A DNA stretch of 64,000 nt from an uncultured Clostridium sp. (lineage in GTDB: Bacteria; Bacillota; Clostridia; TANB77; CAG-508). The translations under genes and the position numbers were made by a program. How positions within the stretch are numbered: the first letter of the stretch is position 1; the number at the start of each line of letters is the position of its first letter. Below are positions 27,344 through 37,261 of the stretch, piece by piece. The notes under the pieces are model-generated. The model saw only the letters and a list, made by a program, of their open reading frames with translations. It had not been told where the DNA came from and did no database searches. The stretch is taken from positions 104,565-168,564 of the forward strand of contig USGY01000001.1 in the NCBI GenBank assembly GCA_900554365.1, given 5' to 3'.

Positions 27344-27730
27344 ATGCAACAACAAATCAGAATTATAACAACTAAAAAAGGATATGAAGAAATTATGAGT
27401 TTTTTACGATCTCATAATAATAAGAAATTAACAAAAAATATAGTAAATGATACTACTTGCAAATACATCAATGATATATATTTTTTTAAGTGGGATAATC
27501 CTAAATATTTTAGACTTATAAAAAATTTATTAACTGTTATTATAAACAAAAATATAACACAAAGAGTATGTATTATTGATAGAAATTATATTAAGTTATA
27601 CGATAATACTCTATTAGAAGATGAATATAAGGATATTCCAATGCCTTCAATGACTTGTGAATTCAATGATAAAGAAACTATAAGATTATTAAAACAAATT
27701 GATAATGGAGGTAATGAAAATGGGGTATAG
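27344..27730 (+). CDS. Hypothetical protein, paralogue of the next gene
   Basis: 128 residues from the ATG at 27344 (GGAG nine bases before). 'QIRIITTKKGYEEIMSFL' at the N terminus is clearly related to 'DIRIITSKDGYEELKEFV' of the following protein, so the two arose by duplication. Basic and Asn-rich middle. Function unknown. Confidence 0.5.
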   Translation: MQQQIRIITTKKGYEEIMSFLRSHNNKKLTKNIVNDTTCKYINDIYFFKWDNPKYFRLIKNLLTVIINKNITQRVCIIDRNYIKLYDNTLLEDEYKDIPMPSMTCEFNDKETIRLLKQIDNGGNENGV

Positions 27731-28169
27731 ATCAGATATTAGAATTATAACAAGTAAAGATGGTTATGAAGAATTAAAAGAATTTGTGAAAAAATATTTA
27801 GGAGAGGATAACAAAGATTACAATCTTCTAGAGGAATGTGATATAAAGCAAGAAGGAAAAAATCAAATTTATTTTGGTTGGAATAGTCTTAAATGGTATG
27901 AGGGTAGTTATAAAGAAGTTGATGCCATAATGGAAGGATTAAATTATTTAGGCGAAAATGAGTATTCTTATAGATATTCAAGAATTGGAGAAAGTTATGA
28001 TGATTATGAAGAACAATACTATGATGGCAACAAAGAAAAAGAAAATTATTTAGAATATCCAAATTTAATAAGAGAATTTGATGATGAATATATATTAAGT
28101 TTGATAAAAGACACACAGGAAATAAAACAATATAATAAAGAAGAAAATAAGGAAGAAATAGATATATGA
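27720..28169 (+). CDS. Hypothetical protein with EIDI tail
   Basis: 149 residues from the ATG at 27720 behind GGAGGT. It shares its N-terminal motif with the preceding gene and adds an acidic Tyr-rich half ('YSRIGESYDDYEEQYYDGNKEKE'). It ends EEIDI. The stop overlaps the primase start in an ATGA, showing coupled translation. Confidence 0.55.
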   Translation: MGYRSDIRIITSKDGYEELKEFVKKYLGEDNKDYNLLEECDIKQEGKNQIYFGWNSLKWYEGSYKEVDAIMEGLNYLGENEYSYRYSRIGESYDDYEEQYYDGNKEKENYLEYPNLIREFDDEYILSLIKDTQEIKQYNKEENKEEIDI

Positions 28170-30547
28170 GTGCTTATGATGAGATATTATCAAGTTCTAA
28201 TATAGTAAATATTCTTGAATACTATGGACTAAAGGTTACTAGAAATAAATGTACTTGCCCTTTTCATAATGATACGCATCCTTCTATGATGGTAAACACT
28301 AGCAAAGGTATTGCAAAATGTTTTGCTTGTGGCTCTGGAGGAAATGTTGTATCATTTATCCAAAAATATGAAACAGAAATAAATCATAATGCAATAAGCA
28401 CAGTAGAAGCTATGCAAAAAGCAATAGATATACAACATTTGAATATTGTCCTTTCACAAAACAATAAAATGCCTCTAACCGAAGAACAAAAGAAACAAAA
28501 GACATTATCTAACATTCTAAAAGATGCAATTACTATTTGCGAGAATAATTTAAAAACTAAAAATATAGATGGAGAGAGAACTCTCGACTATCTTAAAAGT
28601 AGAAACTTATCTGAACAAATAATCAATAATTTTCATATTGGATTCAATCCTACTTATGATAATATAACTAATAATTTATTATCAAAGTACAATATGAAAG
28701 ATTTAATAGAAGTAGGCATTACAAAGGAATCTAAAAATGATTATATTGATATATTTAGCCATAGAATAATGATTCCTATATTTGACCAATATGGAAATCC
28801 TGTTGGATTTGGAGCGAGAGTATTAGGAGATGCAAAGCCTAAATATATTAACACTATGGCAACTCCGTTATTCAATAAAAGTGAATTACTATTTAATTAT
28901 CATAAAGCAAAATCTTTTGCTAGAAATTATGAAATGATAGTAGTCGAAGGATATATGGATGTTATAAGTGCTAATGCAATGGGATTTGCAAATACTGTAG
29001 GGATAATGGGAACTGCATTAACAAAAGAACAAATTGAATTACTAAAGAAATTAAAGTGTGAAATTACTCTTTCCCTTGATAATGATGATGCTGGTAAAAA
29101 TGCAATGATTCGAGTTATACCAGAATTATTAAATGAAGGACTAGAAGTAAATGTATTAGATATATCAAAATTAGAAGGTAAATACAAAGACTTCGGAGAT
29201 TTACAAATTGCAAATGTAAAAAAGGAAGATGTTTATAAAACAAAAATATCTGCCTTTATTTTTTTACTTGAAAATCAATATTTACAAAATAAAGAATTAA
29301 ATGTTGATAATATCTATAATACTTATAAAAAGATGCAAAGAGATGGTTTAATTAAAGATACAAAAGATATTCTTCGCTTTAAAGAATATGTAACAAATAA
29401 AACCAATTTTAGAGTAGAGGAGGTTGAAGATATTATTATGCCAAAAGAAGTAAAACAAGAATCCAGAGTTGAAAGATATAAAGGCTTATTTTTCTATTAC
29501 TATATAATGGATCATTTGAAAAAATATGCGACTAATCATCAAGATAGAATATTACAAAAATATCTTGAAACGAATGCTATTACACAAGAACTAATTGAAG
29601 AAACATTGAATAATGAAAATTATTTAAAAGATGGAGAAAATACAATAGATATTTCAAGATATGTAAATGAGTACATCTATACATCTGATGATTATATAAA
29701 ATTTAAAAATGATAAAATTTTTATTCTAGAAAATTTACTAAACAATGTAAAAAGTTTTGATCAAGAAGGAAATGTTGTAAATATAAAATTATCTGTAGAG
29801 CAAAAAGATATTGTTTTAAAGCAATATGCTGAAAGTTTTGAAACTAATATAAAAGATTATATTGAAAACAATCCAGATGAGTTTGAGGATTTATTTATTG
29901 CTAATAATACTTCGCAATTTGAGAAATTATTTCCTAAAACTTATGTTGAATCACTAAAAGAACAGGCAGTTAGTAGATTTAAAAATGAAAATGTTATGGA
30001 AGCAGTAAGATATGGTTTAGCATATCCAGATAATATGAAATCTGCAATGACTAGACAATTTGTGAATAATGACAAATACAAGACTTTACTTGTTTTCAAT
30101 AATAATAAAAATATTTTAGGATTAACACCAGAAAATATTATGAAAGAAACGAAAGAAGAATTAGAAAAAAAGCCAGAGAAAACAAAACAAAAAGAACAAG
30201 ATGACATACAAAAGACAGAAGTTGAAACTGTAAAAAATAATAATGATATGTCTGTATTTATTAAATTATCTGGAAAAGAAAAAGAATCGTTTAAAGGTAT
30301 TTATTTGCCTATTGATAGTGGAACACAAGTATTTATTCCAAAACAATTATATAGAATTGATGATGGAAAACTACAGATATTAAACTCACAATCAAAATCG
30401 GCAAATATGAGCGAATATGCAGTAGATGAAAATACTAGAACTAAAAAATTTATGAATAGATTAACATTAGATAATTTTTATCACAAATATTTTAATTTAT
30501 ATGAAATTTCAATGGAGAAAGAGGTGATTCCAAGTGCAAGCTACTAA
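28166..30547 (+). CDS. DnaG-like DNA primase of the element
   Basis: Makes RNA primers for element DNA, probably for complementary-strand synthesis after transfer or for ICE replication. 793 residues. CHC2 zinc finger 'CTCPFHNDTHPSMMV...CFACGSGGNVV' (about residues 31-62), catalytic core, TOPRIM motifs 'VVEGYMDV' (about residue 257) and 'LSLDNDDAGKNAM' (about residue 300). The C-terminal 350 residues are not a DnaB-binding domain I recognise and end in a region rich in Lys and Glu, as in other ICE primases. The next gene overlaps its end. Confidence 0.88.
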   Translation: MSAYDEILSSSNIVNILEYYGLKVTRNKCTCPFHNDTHPSMMVNTSKGIAKCFACGSGGNVVSFIQKYETEINHNAISTVEAMQKAIDIQHLNIVLSQNNKMPLTEEQKKQKTLSNILKDAITICENNLKTKNIDGERTLDYLKSRNLSEQIINNFHIGFNPTYDNITNNLLSKYNMKDLIEVGITKESKNDYIDIFSHRIMIPIFDQYGNPVGFGARVLGDAKPKYINTMATPLFNKSELLFNYHKAKSFARNYEMIVVEGYMDVISANAMGFANTVGIMGTALTKEQIELLKKLKCEITLSLDNDDAGKNAMIRVIPELLNEGLEVNVLDISKLEGKYKDFGDLQIANVKKEDVYKTKISAFIFLLENQYLQNKELNVDNIYNTYKKMQRDGLIKDTKDILRFKEYVTNKTNFRVEEVEDIIMPKEVKQESRVERYKGLFFYYYIMDHLKKYATNHQDRILQKYLETNAITQELIEETLNNENYLKDGENTIDISRYVNEYIYTSDDYIKFKNDKIFILENLLNNVKSFDQEGNVVNIKLSVEQKDIVLKQYAESFETNIKDYIENNPDEFEDLFIANNTSQFEKLFPKTYVESLKEQAVSRFKNENVMEAVRYGLAYPDNMKSAMTRQFVNNDKYKTLLVFNNNKNILGLTPENIMKETKEELEKKPEKTKQKEQDDIQKTEVETVKNNNDMSVFIKLSGKEKESFKGIYLPIDSGTQVFIPKQLYRIDDGKLQILNSQSKSANMSEYAVDENTRTKKFMNRLTLDNFYHKYFNLYEISMEKEVIPSASY

Positions 30548-31775
30548 TAAAAGTGATGCAACGCAAGTTTATGAAGGTGCAGAAAGAGCTACAAGAGTTG
30601 GTATAAAAGATTTCTTTAAATATATTTTAAAGCCATTTTCAGTATTTAGTTATCATTATTTTGTTGAAGGCATAAAAGCAGTACAAAAAGATGGGCCAAC
30701 AAAAGAATTAGAAAAAATAACTAATCTTTCCTATGATGAAACAATAAGAGTAATGGAAAAGTGTCAAAAAGATGGAATTAGAGTTGTTGCAAGTGAAAGA
30801 AAACTATCAATTGAAAATACAGAGTTTGGTAAGAAAAAATCACTATTTCAACAAAAAAGAATAACAAAATACGCAAGAAGAATAAAAAGTTTAAGCGATT
30901 TTAAAACACATTTTCCTAGAATTGCAAAATTGTTGTATATAAATAGACTTATGGCTAGATATGAAAAGAAACAAGCAGAGCAAGTGAAATCACATCAGAA
31001 TAAAAGATATAATATCTATTTCAATAAATCTAAGCAGGGATATATGGGAGATAGAATTGCAGACTTAATAGAATATAGAACTAAAATCTCAAAAGACTTA
31101 TTTGATGACAATATACAAGCTGCAATAGAAGAAACAAAAGAAAAAGGACAGAGTCTAAATGCACAGGAATTGAAAGATTTATCAGAAAGTTTGAATTTAC
31201 ACGAAATGGGTGAAGTAGAAGTTGAAGAATTTAAGCAAGACTATTGTATTCACTCTATTCCTTTCTCTGCTTTTATGAGTATAAAAGATGATTTAGAAGT
31301 GGCAGATATTCCTTATGGAATGAAAGTTGTTACTAATGATGAAGATAAAAAAGTTGCTAGTATATATTTTGAAAATAAGCATTTAGAAAGATATTCAGAA
31401 CTTGGATTCAATAATGTAGGTCAGATCCGTGTGTATGGATCTGATAATAAAAATATGCAATGGAATATCAATTCACAAGATGAAATAATATCTTTCAAAA
31501 CAAAACTTGGAGAGCAAGAAAGACAAACTTATGAAACATTAAGTGGTAAAAATTATATTATGAAAAGAACAGAAAACGAGTGTGTTTGGACTGTTTTTAA
31601 AAATGATATAAAAGAACTTGCACAAAAGGAAAAAAAAAGAAATGTAGTAAATGAGGATTTGGAAAAGCATAATATTTTTGAAGAACTTGAAAAAGAAGTC
31701 GCTAATTCTCCTACTCTAACAGAAGATAAGAATATAGAAATAAATATAGCTGATGAAAAAGAAGTAGGTGAGTAA
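30534..31775 (+). CDS. Hypothetical conjugation-associated protein, in the PcfB position
   Basis: 413 residues from a GTG start overlapping the primase; AAAGAGGTGA supplies the site. A basic, helical first half ('QQKRITKYARRIKSL', 'RLMARYEKKQAEQVKSH') and an acidic second half with 'EFKQDYCIHSIPFSAFMSI'. In related elements a DUF3801/PcfB-type accessory of the coupling protein sits just upstream of virD4. Position and basic helices are compatible, but I cannot confirm the family from sequence alone. Confidence 0.5.
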   Translation: MQATNKSDATQVYEGAERATRVGIKDFFKYILKPFSVFSYHYFVEGIKAVQKDGPTKELEKITNLSYDETIRVMEKCQKDGIRVVASERKLSIENTEFGKKKSLFQQKRITKYARRIKSLSDFKTHFPRIAKLLYINRLMARYEKKQAEQVKSHQNKRYNIYFNKSKQGYMGDRIADLIEYRTKISKDLFDDNIQAAIEETKEKGQSLNAQELKDLSESLNLHEMGEVEVEEFKQDYCIHSIPFSAFMSIKDDLEVADIPYGMKVVTNDEDKKVASIYFENKHLERYSELGFNNVGQIRVYGSDNKNMQWNINSQDEIISFKTKLGEQERQTYETLSGKNYIMKRTENECVWTVFKNDIKELAQKEKKRNVVNEDLEKHNIFEELEKEVANSPTLTEDKNIEINIADEKEVGE

Positions 31776-31776
31776 A

Positions 31777-32187
31777 ATGGAAAAGATACAAGAAAAAGCA
31801 TATTTTAACATTGGAAATAGTGAATACTATGAAGGCTATCATATAAAAGATAAGCGTTGGAATGGTTGGGCTAGACCTTATTTTGAAAAATTTATTGCAG
31901 AATTATTTGTAAATAACTTTGCTACAAGAGATTTTCAAATTGTATATGATAAATATACGGATTGCTATATTTGTAAAACACTAGAAAATGATATTGTTAC
32001 TGCAACAGATATAGCAGAGAAGAAAATTATAAATACAAAAGAAGGAGCAAAAGAAGTATATGACTTTGGCTCTATAGGATGGACTTGGGATGATTATACT
32101 CTTGATGAAATAAAAAATCGAGAGAATATTCATATAATTATTCCAGATAAACTTATAGAAAAAGATTCTATAAATTTAGATTATTAA
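31777..32187 (+). CDS. Hypothetical protein
   Basis: 136 residues from the ATG at 31777 (GTAGGTGAG upstream; an upstream GTG frame overlaps the site). Aromatic-rich, soluble: 'YYEGYHIKDKRWNGWARPYFEKFIAELF' and 'DFGSIGWTWDDYTLDEI'. Ends in NLDY. No family recognised. It lies between the putative PcfB-like gene and virD4. Confidence 0.5.
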   Translation: MEKIQEKAYFNIGNSEYYEGYHIKDKRWNGWARPYFEKFIAELFVNNFATRDFQIVYDKYTDCYICKTLENDIVTATDIAEKKIINTKEGAKEVYDFGSIGWTWDDYTLDEIKNRENIHIIIPDKLIEKDSINLDY

Positions 32188-32208
32188 AAAATGGGAGGTG
32201 ATGCAGAT

Positions 32209-35200
32209 ATGCTGGTGAAAAGGAATAAAAAGAGTTCAAAAGTATTATTTGTAATAGTCTTTGCAATTATATTTTACTATATGTTAAGAGTAACAACTCT
32301 GGTATCTGCTAATAATGGAAATTGGTCTTTTGATTATTTCACCATTGTTCTGAATGAACTGTATAAAATAAACACTCCAATAGATTTTTCAAGAAATAAC
32401 TTTCTTGTATCTATGGGGGTGTCTTTTTTTGTTTTAATGATTTATGAAACTTATAAAATGCAAAACAAAAAGAATATACAAGAAAATACTTATGGCTCTG
32501 CTGAATGGAGAACTTCAAATGATATAAAAGACAAAAGAGATAAGAACTTTGAAAATAATATGATTTTAACACAGACAGAACTAATTTCTAAAAATATGAA
32601 AATAAGTAAAATGAATAGGCACGTTATATTGATAGGTAGACCTGGAAGTGGTAAGTCGAGATATTATTTTAAGCCTAATATTCTAAATGCAAATGGCACA
32701 ATAATCGTAACTGATCCTAAACGGAGAACTTTTGCGAGATTGTGGTTATTCATTAAAGAAAAAAGGCTATACAATAAAAGTTCTTAACCTTGATGATAAG
32801 TCTTGTTCGGATTGCTACAATCCACTAATGTATATTAAAGAAAGTCATAATAATATTGGTTATTATGATGAGGAACATCCAATACAAGAAGATGATGTAA
32901 TGAGCTTAATAAATACAATAATGGCAAATACTAAAAGCGAAAATATACAAAATACTTCTGGAGATCCATTCTGGGGTGCGACCTGTTGCAGTTTGAAAAG
33001 AACTGCTTAAAACTTTAATTTAATATGTTTTAAAACTAATATTTTGATTGGTGGAATGATAGGGTAACGCCTTGAAACGCCACTTTAATACTCTGAATAG
33101 CGAAAATATTGTTGAGAATATTTTGGTTATAAGCTCGGTGAAGTCGGCAGAGAATTGCCCTAATGATTAAGAAATTAATCAAGGAAAGTGTCCTAGAGGT
33201 AGGATATGCAATCTATATGTCGGAAGTCTATAAAATACTCATGGTTAGAATTTTTGTTAAGACGGGCAAAATGACGAAGTTTCCGAATGTACAAGCCTAG
33301 AACGGGAGTTAGTCGAAAGGCTATAATCATTTTAATATGATGTTTGTGAGGTGGAGTAAGGTTCCCAGAGATGAAACACCTTATATTATTACAGGTAATA
33401 TCAAGCAAACAGGCTTATAGGAACGACCTAAAAGTATATATGTAAAGATAGAAATATTGGAACAGGGAAAGCTAACAATACTGAGGGCTTAACACCTATG
33501 AAGTAGTTGTAGGGAATAAATAACTTACATTAATGTTAGTGAGAGTAGTGGCACAGTACCTATGAAACTCTGATAATAAGGAGTGGAGGGATAGCCACAA
33601 GTCAAAAATAATTAATTTATACAAAATTTACAAATTTTAGAAAGGAGTTCTAAAACATAAGGTTCTTGTAAGACTAATAGAGGCAATAAATCTTAGAAAT
33701 AGGAGGAAAAGCCGACTTATGACAATTAAAAATCAAAAGTTCAAAAAGAAAAAGCATTTAAGAAATAACGAATATTATAATTTGCAAAATGAATTTGATA
33801 AACTTTATGAACAAAGTAAAAACGGAAAAAAGTTTAAAAATTTACTAGAACTAATTGAAAGTGAAGAAAATATACAACTTGCTTACAGAAATATAAAGAA
33901 AAACAAAGGTAGTAAAACAGCAGGAACTAACAACAATACAATTATTGCTATTGGAAAGATAAAAACAAATAATCTTGTCCAATATGTTAGAAATAGACTT
34001 GCAGATTACAAACCTCAAACTGTAAGGAGAGTTGAAATACCAAAACCAAATGGAAAAACTAGACCTTTAGGAATACCAACAATAGAGGACAGACTTATAC
34101 AACAATGTATAAAGCAAGTATTAGAGCCAATTTGTGAAGCAAAATTTCATAAAGACAATTATGGTTTTAGACCTAACAGAGGAACAAATCACGCAATAGC
34201 AATGGCAATGAGATTTGCAAATATAAATAAGTTGTATCACGTTGTTGATATTGATATACACGGATTTTTTGATAATGTTGACCATTCAAAGTTATTAAAA
34301 CAAATATGGAGTATGGGAATACAGGACAAAAATCTTATATGTATTATATCAAAAATGTTAAAAGCTGAAATAAAAGGAATAGGTATTCCAACAAAAGGAG
34401 TTCCACAAGGTCGGTATATTAAGTCCATTGTTGGCAAATATAGTTTTAAATGAGCTTGATTGGTGGGTTTCAAATCAATGGTACACAAAGAAATTAAATG
34501 GTGACTATTGTAAAGATTGGAGAAGAATATCATTAAATAAGTCAAACTTAAAACAAGTTATGATAGTTAGATATGCAGATGATTTTAAATTGTTTTGCAA
34601 AACTCACGAACAAGCAGTAAAAATGTATTATGCAACAAAACAATGGTTAAAAGAAAGATTAAAACTTGATGTCAGTGAAGAAAAGACAAAAATAGTAAAT
34701 TTAAAAACTGAATACTCTGAATTTTTAGGCTTTAAATTAAAAGTTTATAAAAAGGGGAGTCGCTGGGTTGTCAAATCTCATATTTGCGATAAATCAAAGA
34801 AGAAAATAAAAGCAAATATTAAATCAGCAATAAAAGAATTAGGAAAACATAAGGATAAGCCTAGTGCATTAAAATTAAATTCTGTAATACTAGGAATACA
34901 TCAATATTATAGAATAGCAACAAATGTATATATAGATTTTGAAAAAATTGCCTATGGACTTACAAAGAGCCTTAAATGTAGAACAAAAACATTTGCAGGA
35001 AACAAAGGTGGAAAAAGCAAAGCATTCATAAAATTTTATGGAGGTTATAGTGGAAAACCAATATATATAAAGGGAGTAGCAATATTTCCTATACATTATG
35101 TTAGTACAAAACCACCATTATGCTTTTCACAAGATATGTGTAACTATACTCCACAAGGTAGAACTAAAATACACAACAATTTAAAGAAAATTGACAGATA

Positions 35201-36842
35201 TATTTTAATATATATAATGCGAAATCCAATAACAAATGCAAGTGAAGAATTTAATGACAATAGAATTTCATTATATGTAGCACAAAATGGGAAATGTGCA
35301 ATTTCAGGAAAACCTTTACAAATTGGAGATATGGAAGTGCATCATAAAATTATGAAACAAAAAGGAGGAACAGATAAATATCAAAATTTGATATTTATAA
35401 CTAAAAACATTCATAAATTAGTACACATAACCGACAGCGATAAAATAAATGAATATTTGCAAAACGAAAACCTAAATGCAGAGCAAATGCAAAAACTTAA
35501 TGAACTAAGAGAATTAGTTGGAAATTGTAAATTAGTATAATAATTATTTTTGATGGAACGCCGTATGAAATGAAAGTTTCACGTACGGTGTGGAGCAGGG
35601 GAAAATCTGGAGATAATATCAAAGGATTACCTATTGCTATAAAAAGCAGAAATGATATATCTTCAAGCCTTATTTTACTATACATTAAGACATTATGATA
35701 AGGCACATCAGAATTTTACAACAGTTTTAAATCTAATTCGTTTATCGAATCCAGATTCTACAGGTGTATCAAATTTAGATAGGTTGTTTGATGCTTGGGC
35801 AAAAGATGAGCCAGAGGCAATAGGTGTAAAACAATATAAGCATTTTAAAGTTGCAGCATCTGCACCAAAAATGATGAGTACAATTATTATGGTTGCAACT
35901 GCAAGATTAGCTTCATTCAACATTAAAGAAATTGCAAATATGACTGATACAGATACTATGGAACTTAACAGAATAGGGATGCCTTTGGATGACAATTCTC
36001 CATTATTGAAACAGATAAATAGTGAATCGAATAAACCTATTGGAAATGGTAAAGTTGCCTATTTTGTAATAACAAAACCAAGCAATAATACTTTTAACTA
36101 TTTAGCGAGTATTTTTTACACACAAATATTTGAGATTATTGATGAAAATGCAAAATTATGTGGTGGAAGTTTAGCAACTCCACTAGAAATCTATATGGAT
36201 GAATGGTCGCAGTTAGGCGAAATACCACGATTTGTTGAGGAACTTGCTTTTTTGAGAGGATTAAATGTTGGAATTACTGTAGGGCTACAATCACTATCAC
36301 AATTAAAACAAAAATATAAAGATAGTTGGGAATCTGTTTTAGATTGTTGCGATAGTACATTATTCTTGGGAGGTATGAGTAAAGAAACTTTAGAATATCT
36401 GGTTGCTTTACTTGGAAAGAAAACTTGGTATAAGAAGTCATCTGGAAGAACTTATGCTAGACAGGGATCATCTTCAACTAACTGGGATGTAGTTGGTAGA
36501 GAACTCGCAACTTTAGATGAGTTATCAAAAATGCCGAGTGGTAATTGTGTATTATTTATAGCAGGAATAGGAGCTTTTTATTCTAAACTATATAACTTAA
36601 AAGAACATCCTAATTATTCTGAATTATATGAGCCACGAGATAATAATTCTCAAAAACTCTATAATCATAAAAAAGAGTTGCAATATGGTAAAAATGCAGA
36701 CTATAAAATGTTATGCGATTCTGGCTTATCATTTGCAATTCCTATTGAAAAGCCAGAAATAAGAGAGGTTGATAAGGAAGATTTAAAAAATCTCAAACGA
36801 ATTGGAGTAATCCAATTTGAAGATTTAGTAATAAAAAAATAA
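32209..36842 (+). CDS. virD4: VirD4/TraG-type coupling protein, split by a +1 frame break and a group II intron
   Basis: Inner-membrane ATPase that delivers the relaxase-DNA complex to the type IV channel. The ATG at 32209 follows GGGAGGTG; a 32191 ATG overlaps that site. Membrane helices near residues 10-30 and 65-85; Walker A 'IGRPGSGKS' near residue 146. The frame breaks at CGG 32722-32724 inside 'TDPK|GELLRDCGYSLKKKGY'; dropping C32722 restores it. A group II intron then interrupts 'DPFW|EKAEM' at 32976-35640. Joining 32209-32721, 32723-32975 and 35641-36842 gives 655 residues, with Walker B-region 'YMDEWSQLGEIPRF' and 'GLQSLSQLKQKY' in the last exon. Two events, intron splicing and +1 shifting, are needed for full-length product. 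Confidence 0.88.
32722..32724 (+). other. CGG frame-break site 1 (virD4)
   Basis: The sequence reads CCT-AAA-CGG-AGA in the upstream frame. Omitting C32722 gives CCT-AAA-GGA-GAA (P-K-G-E), the conserved DPKGE motif, and opens the downstream frame. Confidence 0.85.
33719..35540 (+). CDS. ltrA: Group II intron reverse transcriptase/maturase with HNH endonuclease, split by a +1 frame break
   Basis: Splices and mobilises its host intron. AGGAGGAAAAGCCGACTT precedes the ATG. RT motifs: 'RRVEIPKPNGKTRPLGIPT' (about 100-118), 'YGFRPNRGTNHAI' (about 146), 'VDIDIHGFFDNVDH' (about 177), 'GVPQG|GILSPLLANI', then 'IVRYADDFKLFC' with the YADD active site. After the maturase domain X an HNH nuclease closes the protein ('CAISGKPLQIGDMEVHHK', 'NLIFITKNIHKLVH'). 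The frame breaks at CGG 34412-34414 inside RT motif 4; without C34412 the product is 606 residues, the normal LtrA size. Confidence 0.9.
34412..34414 (+). other. CGG frame-break site 2 (intron reverse transcriptase)
   Basis: The upstream frame reads CAA-GGT-CGG-TAT. Without C34412 it reads CAA-GGT-GGT-ATA (Q-G-G-I), the invariant 'PQGGILSP' motif. Confidence 0.85.
35557..35640 (+). ncRNA. Domains V and VI of the group II intron
   Basis: ACGCCGTATGAAAT, GAAA tetraloop, then GTTTCACGTACGGTGT form the 34-nt catalytic domain V hairpin. The following 45 nt can fold as domain VI, with an unpaired A (GGATTACCT) as the branch point, 8 nt or so before the 3' splice site. Confidence 0.8.
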
Positions 36843-36851
36843 TTAAATAAG

Positions 36852-36910
36852 AAAAGAGATAAATCTTGAAATTAGATTATTAGCTAATTAAAGAGGGGTT
36901 TATCTCTTTT
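36852..36910 (+). terminator. Long hairpin after virD4
   Basis: AAAAGAGATAAA (36852-36863) pairs with TTTATCTCTTTT (36899-36910); a T-rich tail follows. It may terminate or attenuate between virD4 and the channel genes, and its loop is long enough for an alternative fold. Confidence 0.55.
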
Positions 36911-36925
36911 TAATTGGAGGTAAAT

Positions 36926-37243
36926 ATGAAAAAGATTAAAAATTTATTTAGAAAATTAAGAGAGAAAGTAGCAGTTATAGGAACAACTGCAATGGGCACA
37001 TTGATTCTTGCAGAATCAAGAATATTTGCAGCTTCAAACACAGAATCTATTGATTCATTTATAAATTTTGCTTGTGATTGGCTAACTAAAATTGGTGGAG
37101 TTATTGCTCTTGTTGGTGGCGTTATGTTTGCACTTGGTTGGCAAAGAGAAGATGCTGAAGGTAAATCAAGAGGTTTAATGACACTTATGGCAGGATTTAT
37201 GCTTGTTGCAATCGCACAATCAAAGAATTTATTTGGATTATAA
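36926..37243 (+). CDS. VirB2/TrbC-like (Maff2-type) pilin-like protein
   Basis: 105 residues from the ATG at 36926 behind TTGGAGGTAAAT. A signal-like basic N terminus with a hydrophobic stretch ending 'RIFAAS' is followed by two hydrophobic helices ('WLTKIGGVIALVGGVMFALGW' and 'GLMTLMAGFMLVAIA'). Two-helix proteins of this kind lie between virD4 and virB6 in Tn1549-like elements and are taken as the pilin or channel-lining subunit. Confidence 0.7.
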   Translation: MKKIKNLFRKLREKVAVIGTTAMGTLILAESRIFAASNTESIDSFINFACDWLTKIGGVIALVGGVMFALGWQREDAEGKSRGLMTLMAGFMLVAIAQSKNLFGL

Positions 37244-37261
37244 GAGAAGGAGGACAAATAA

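Larger units (their letters stand above)
32976..35640 (+). mobile_element. Group II intron inserted in virD4
   Basis: 2,665 bp. The 5' end is GTGCGACC, the standard GUGYG boundary, and the 3' end is ...CTATTGCTAT. Removing exactly this segment joins TGG-G to AA-AAA-GCA-GAA, restoring 'DPFWEKAEM' of VirD4. Structured non-coding RNA (domains I-IV) fills 32976-33718; the reverse transcriptase gene lies in the domain IV position; domains V and VI close the element. The 700-bp 5' stretch holds no gene. GC is higher than in neighbours, as expected for ribozyme RNA. Confidence 0.95.

Noticed and set aside
32732..33010. Separate small gene inside virD4
   Set aside because: Its frame is the +1 continuation of VirD4 after the CGG site, and its last residues are intron sequence.
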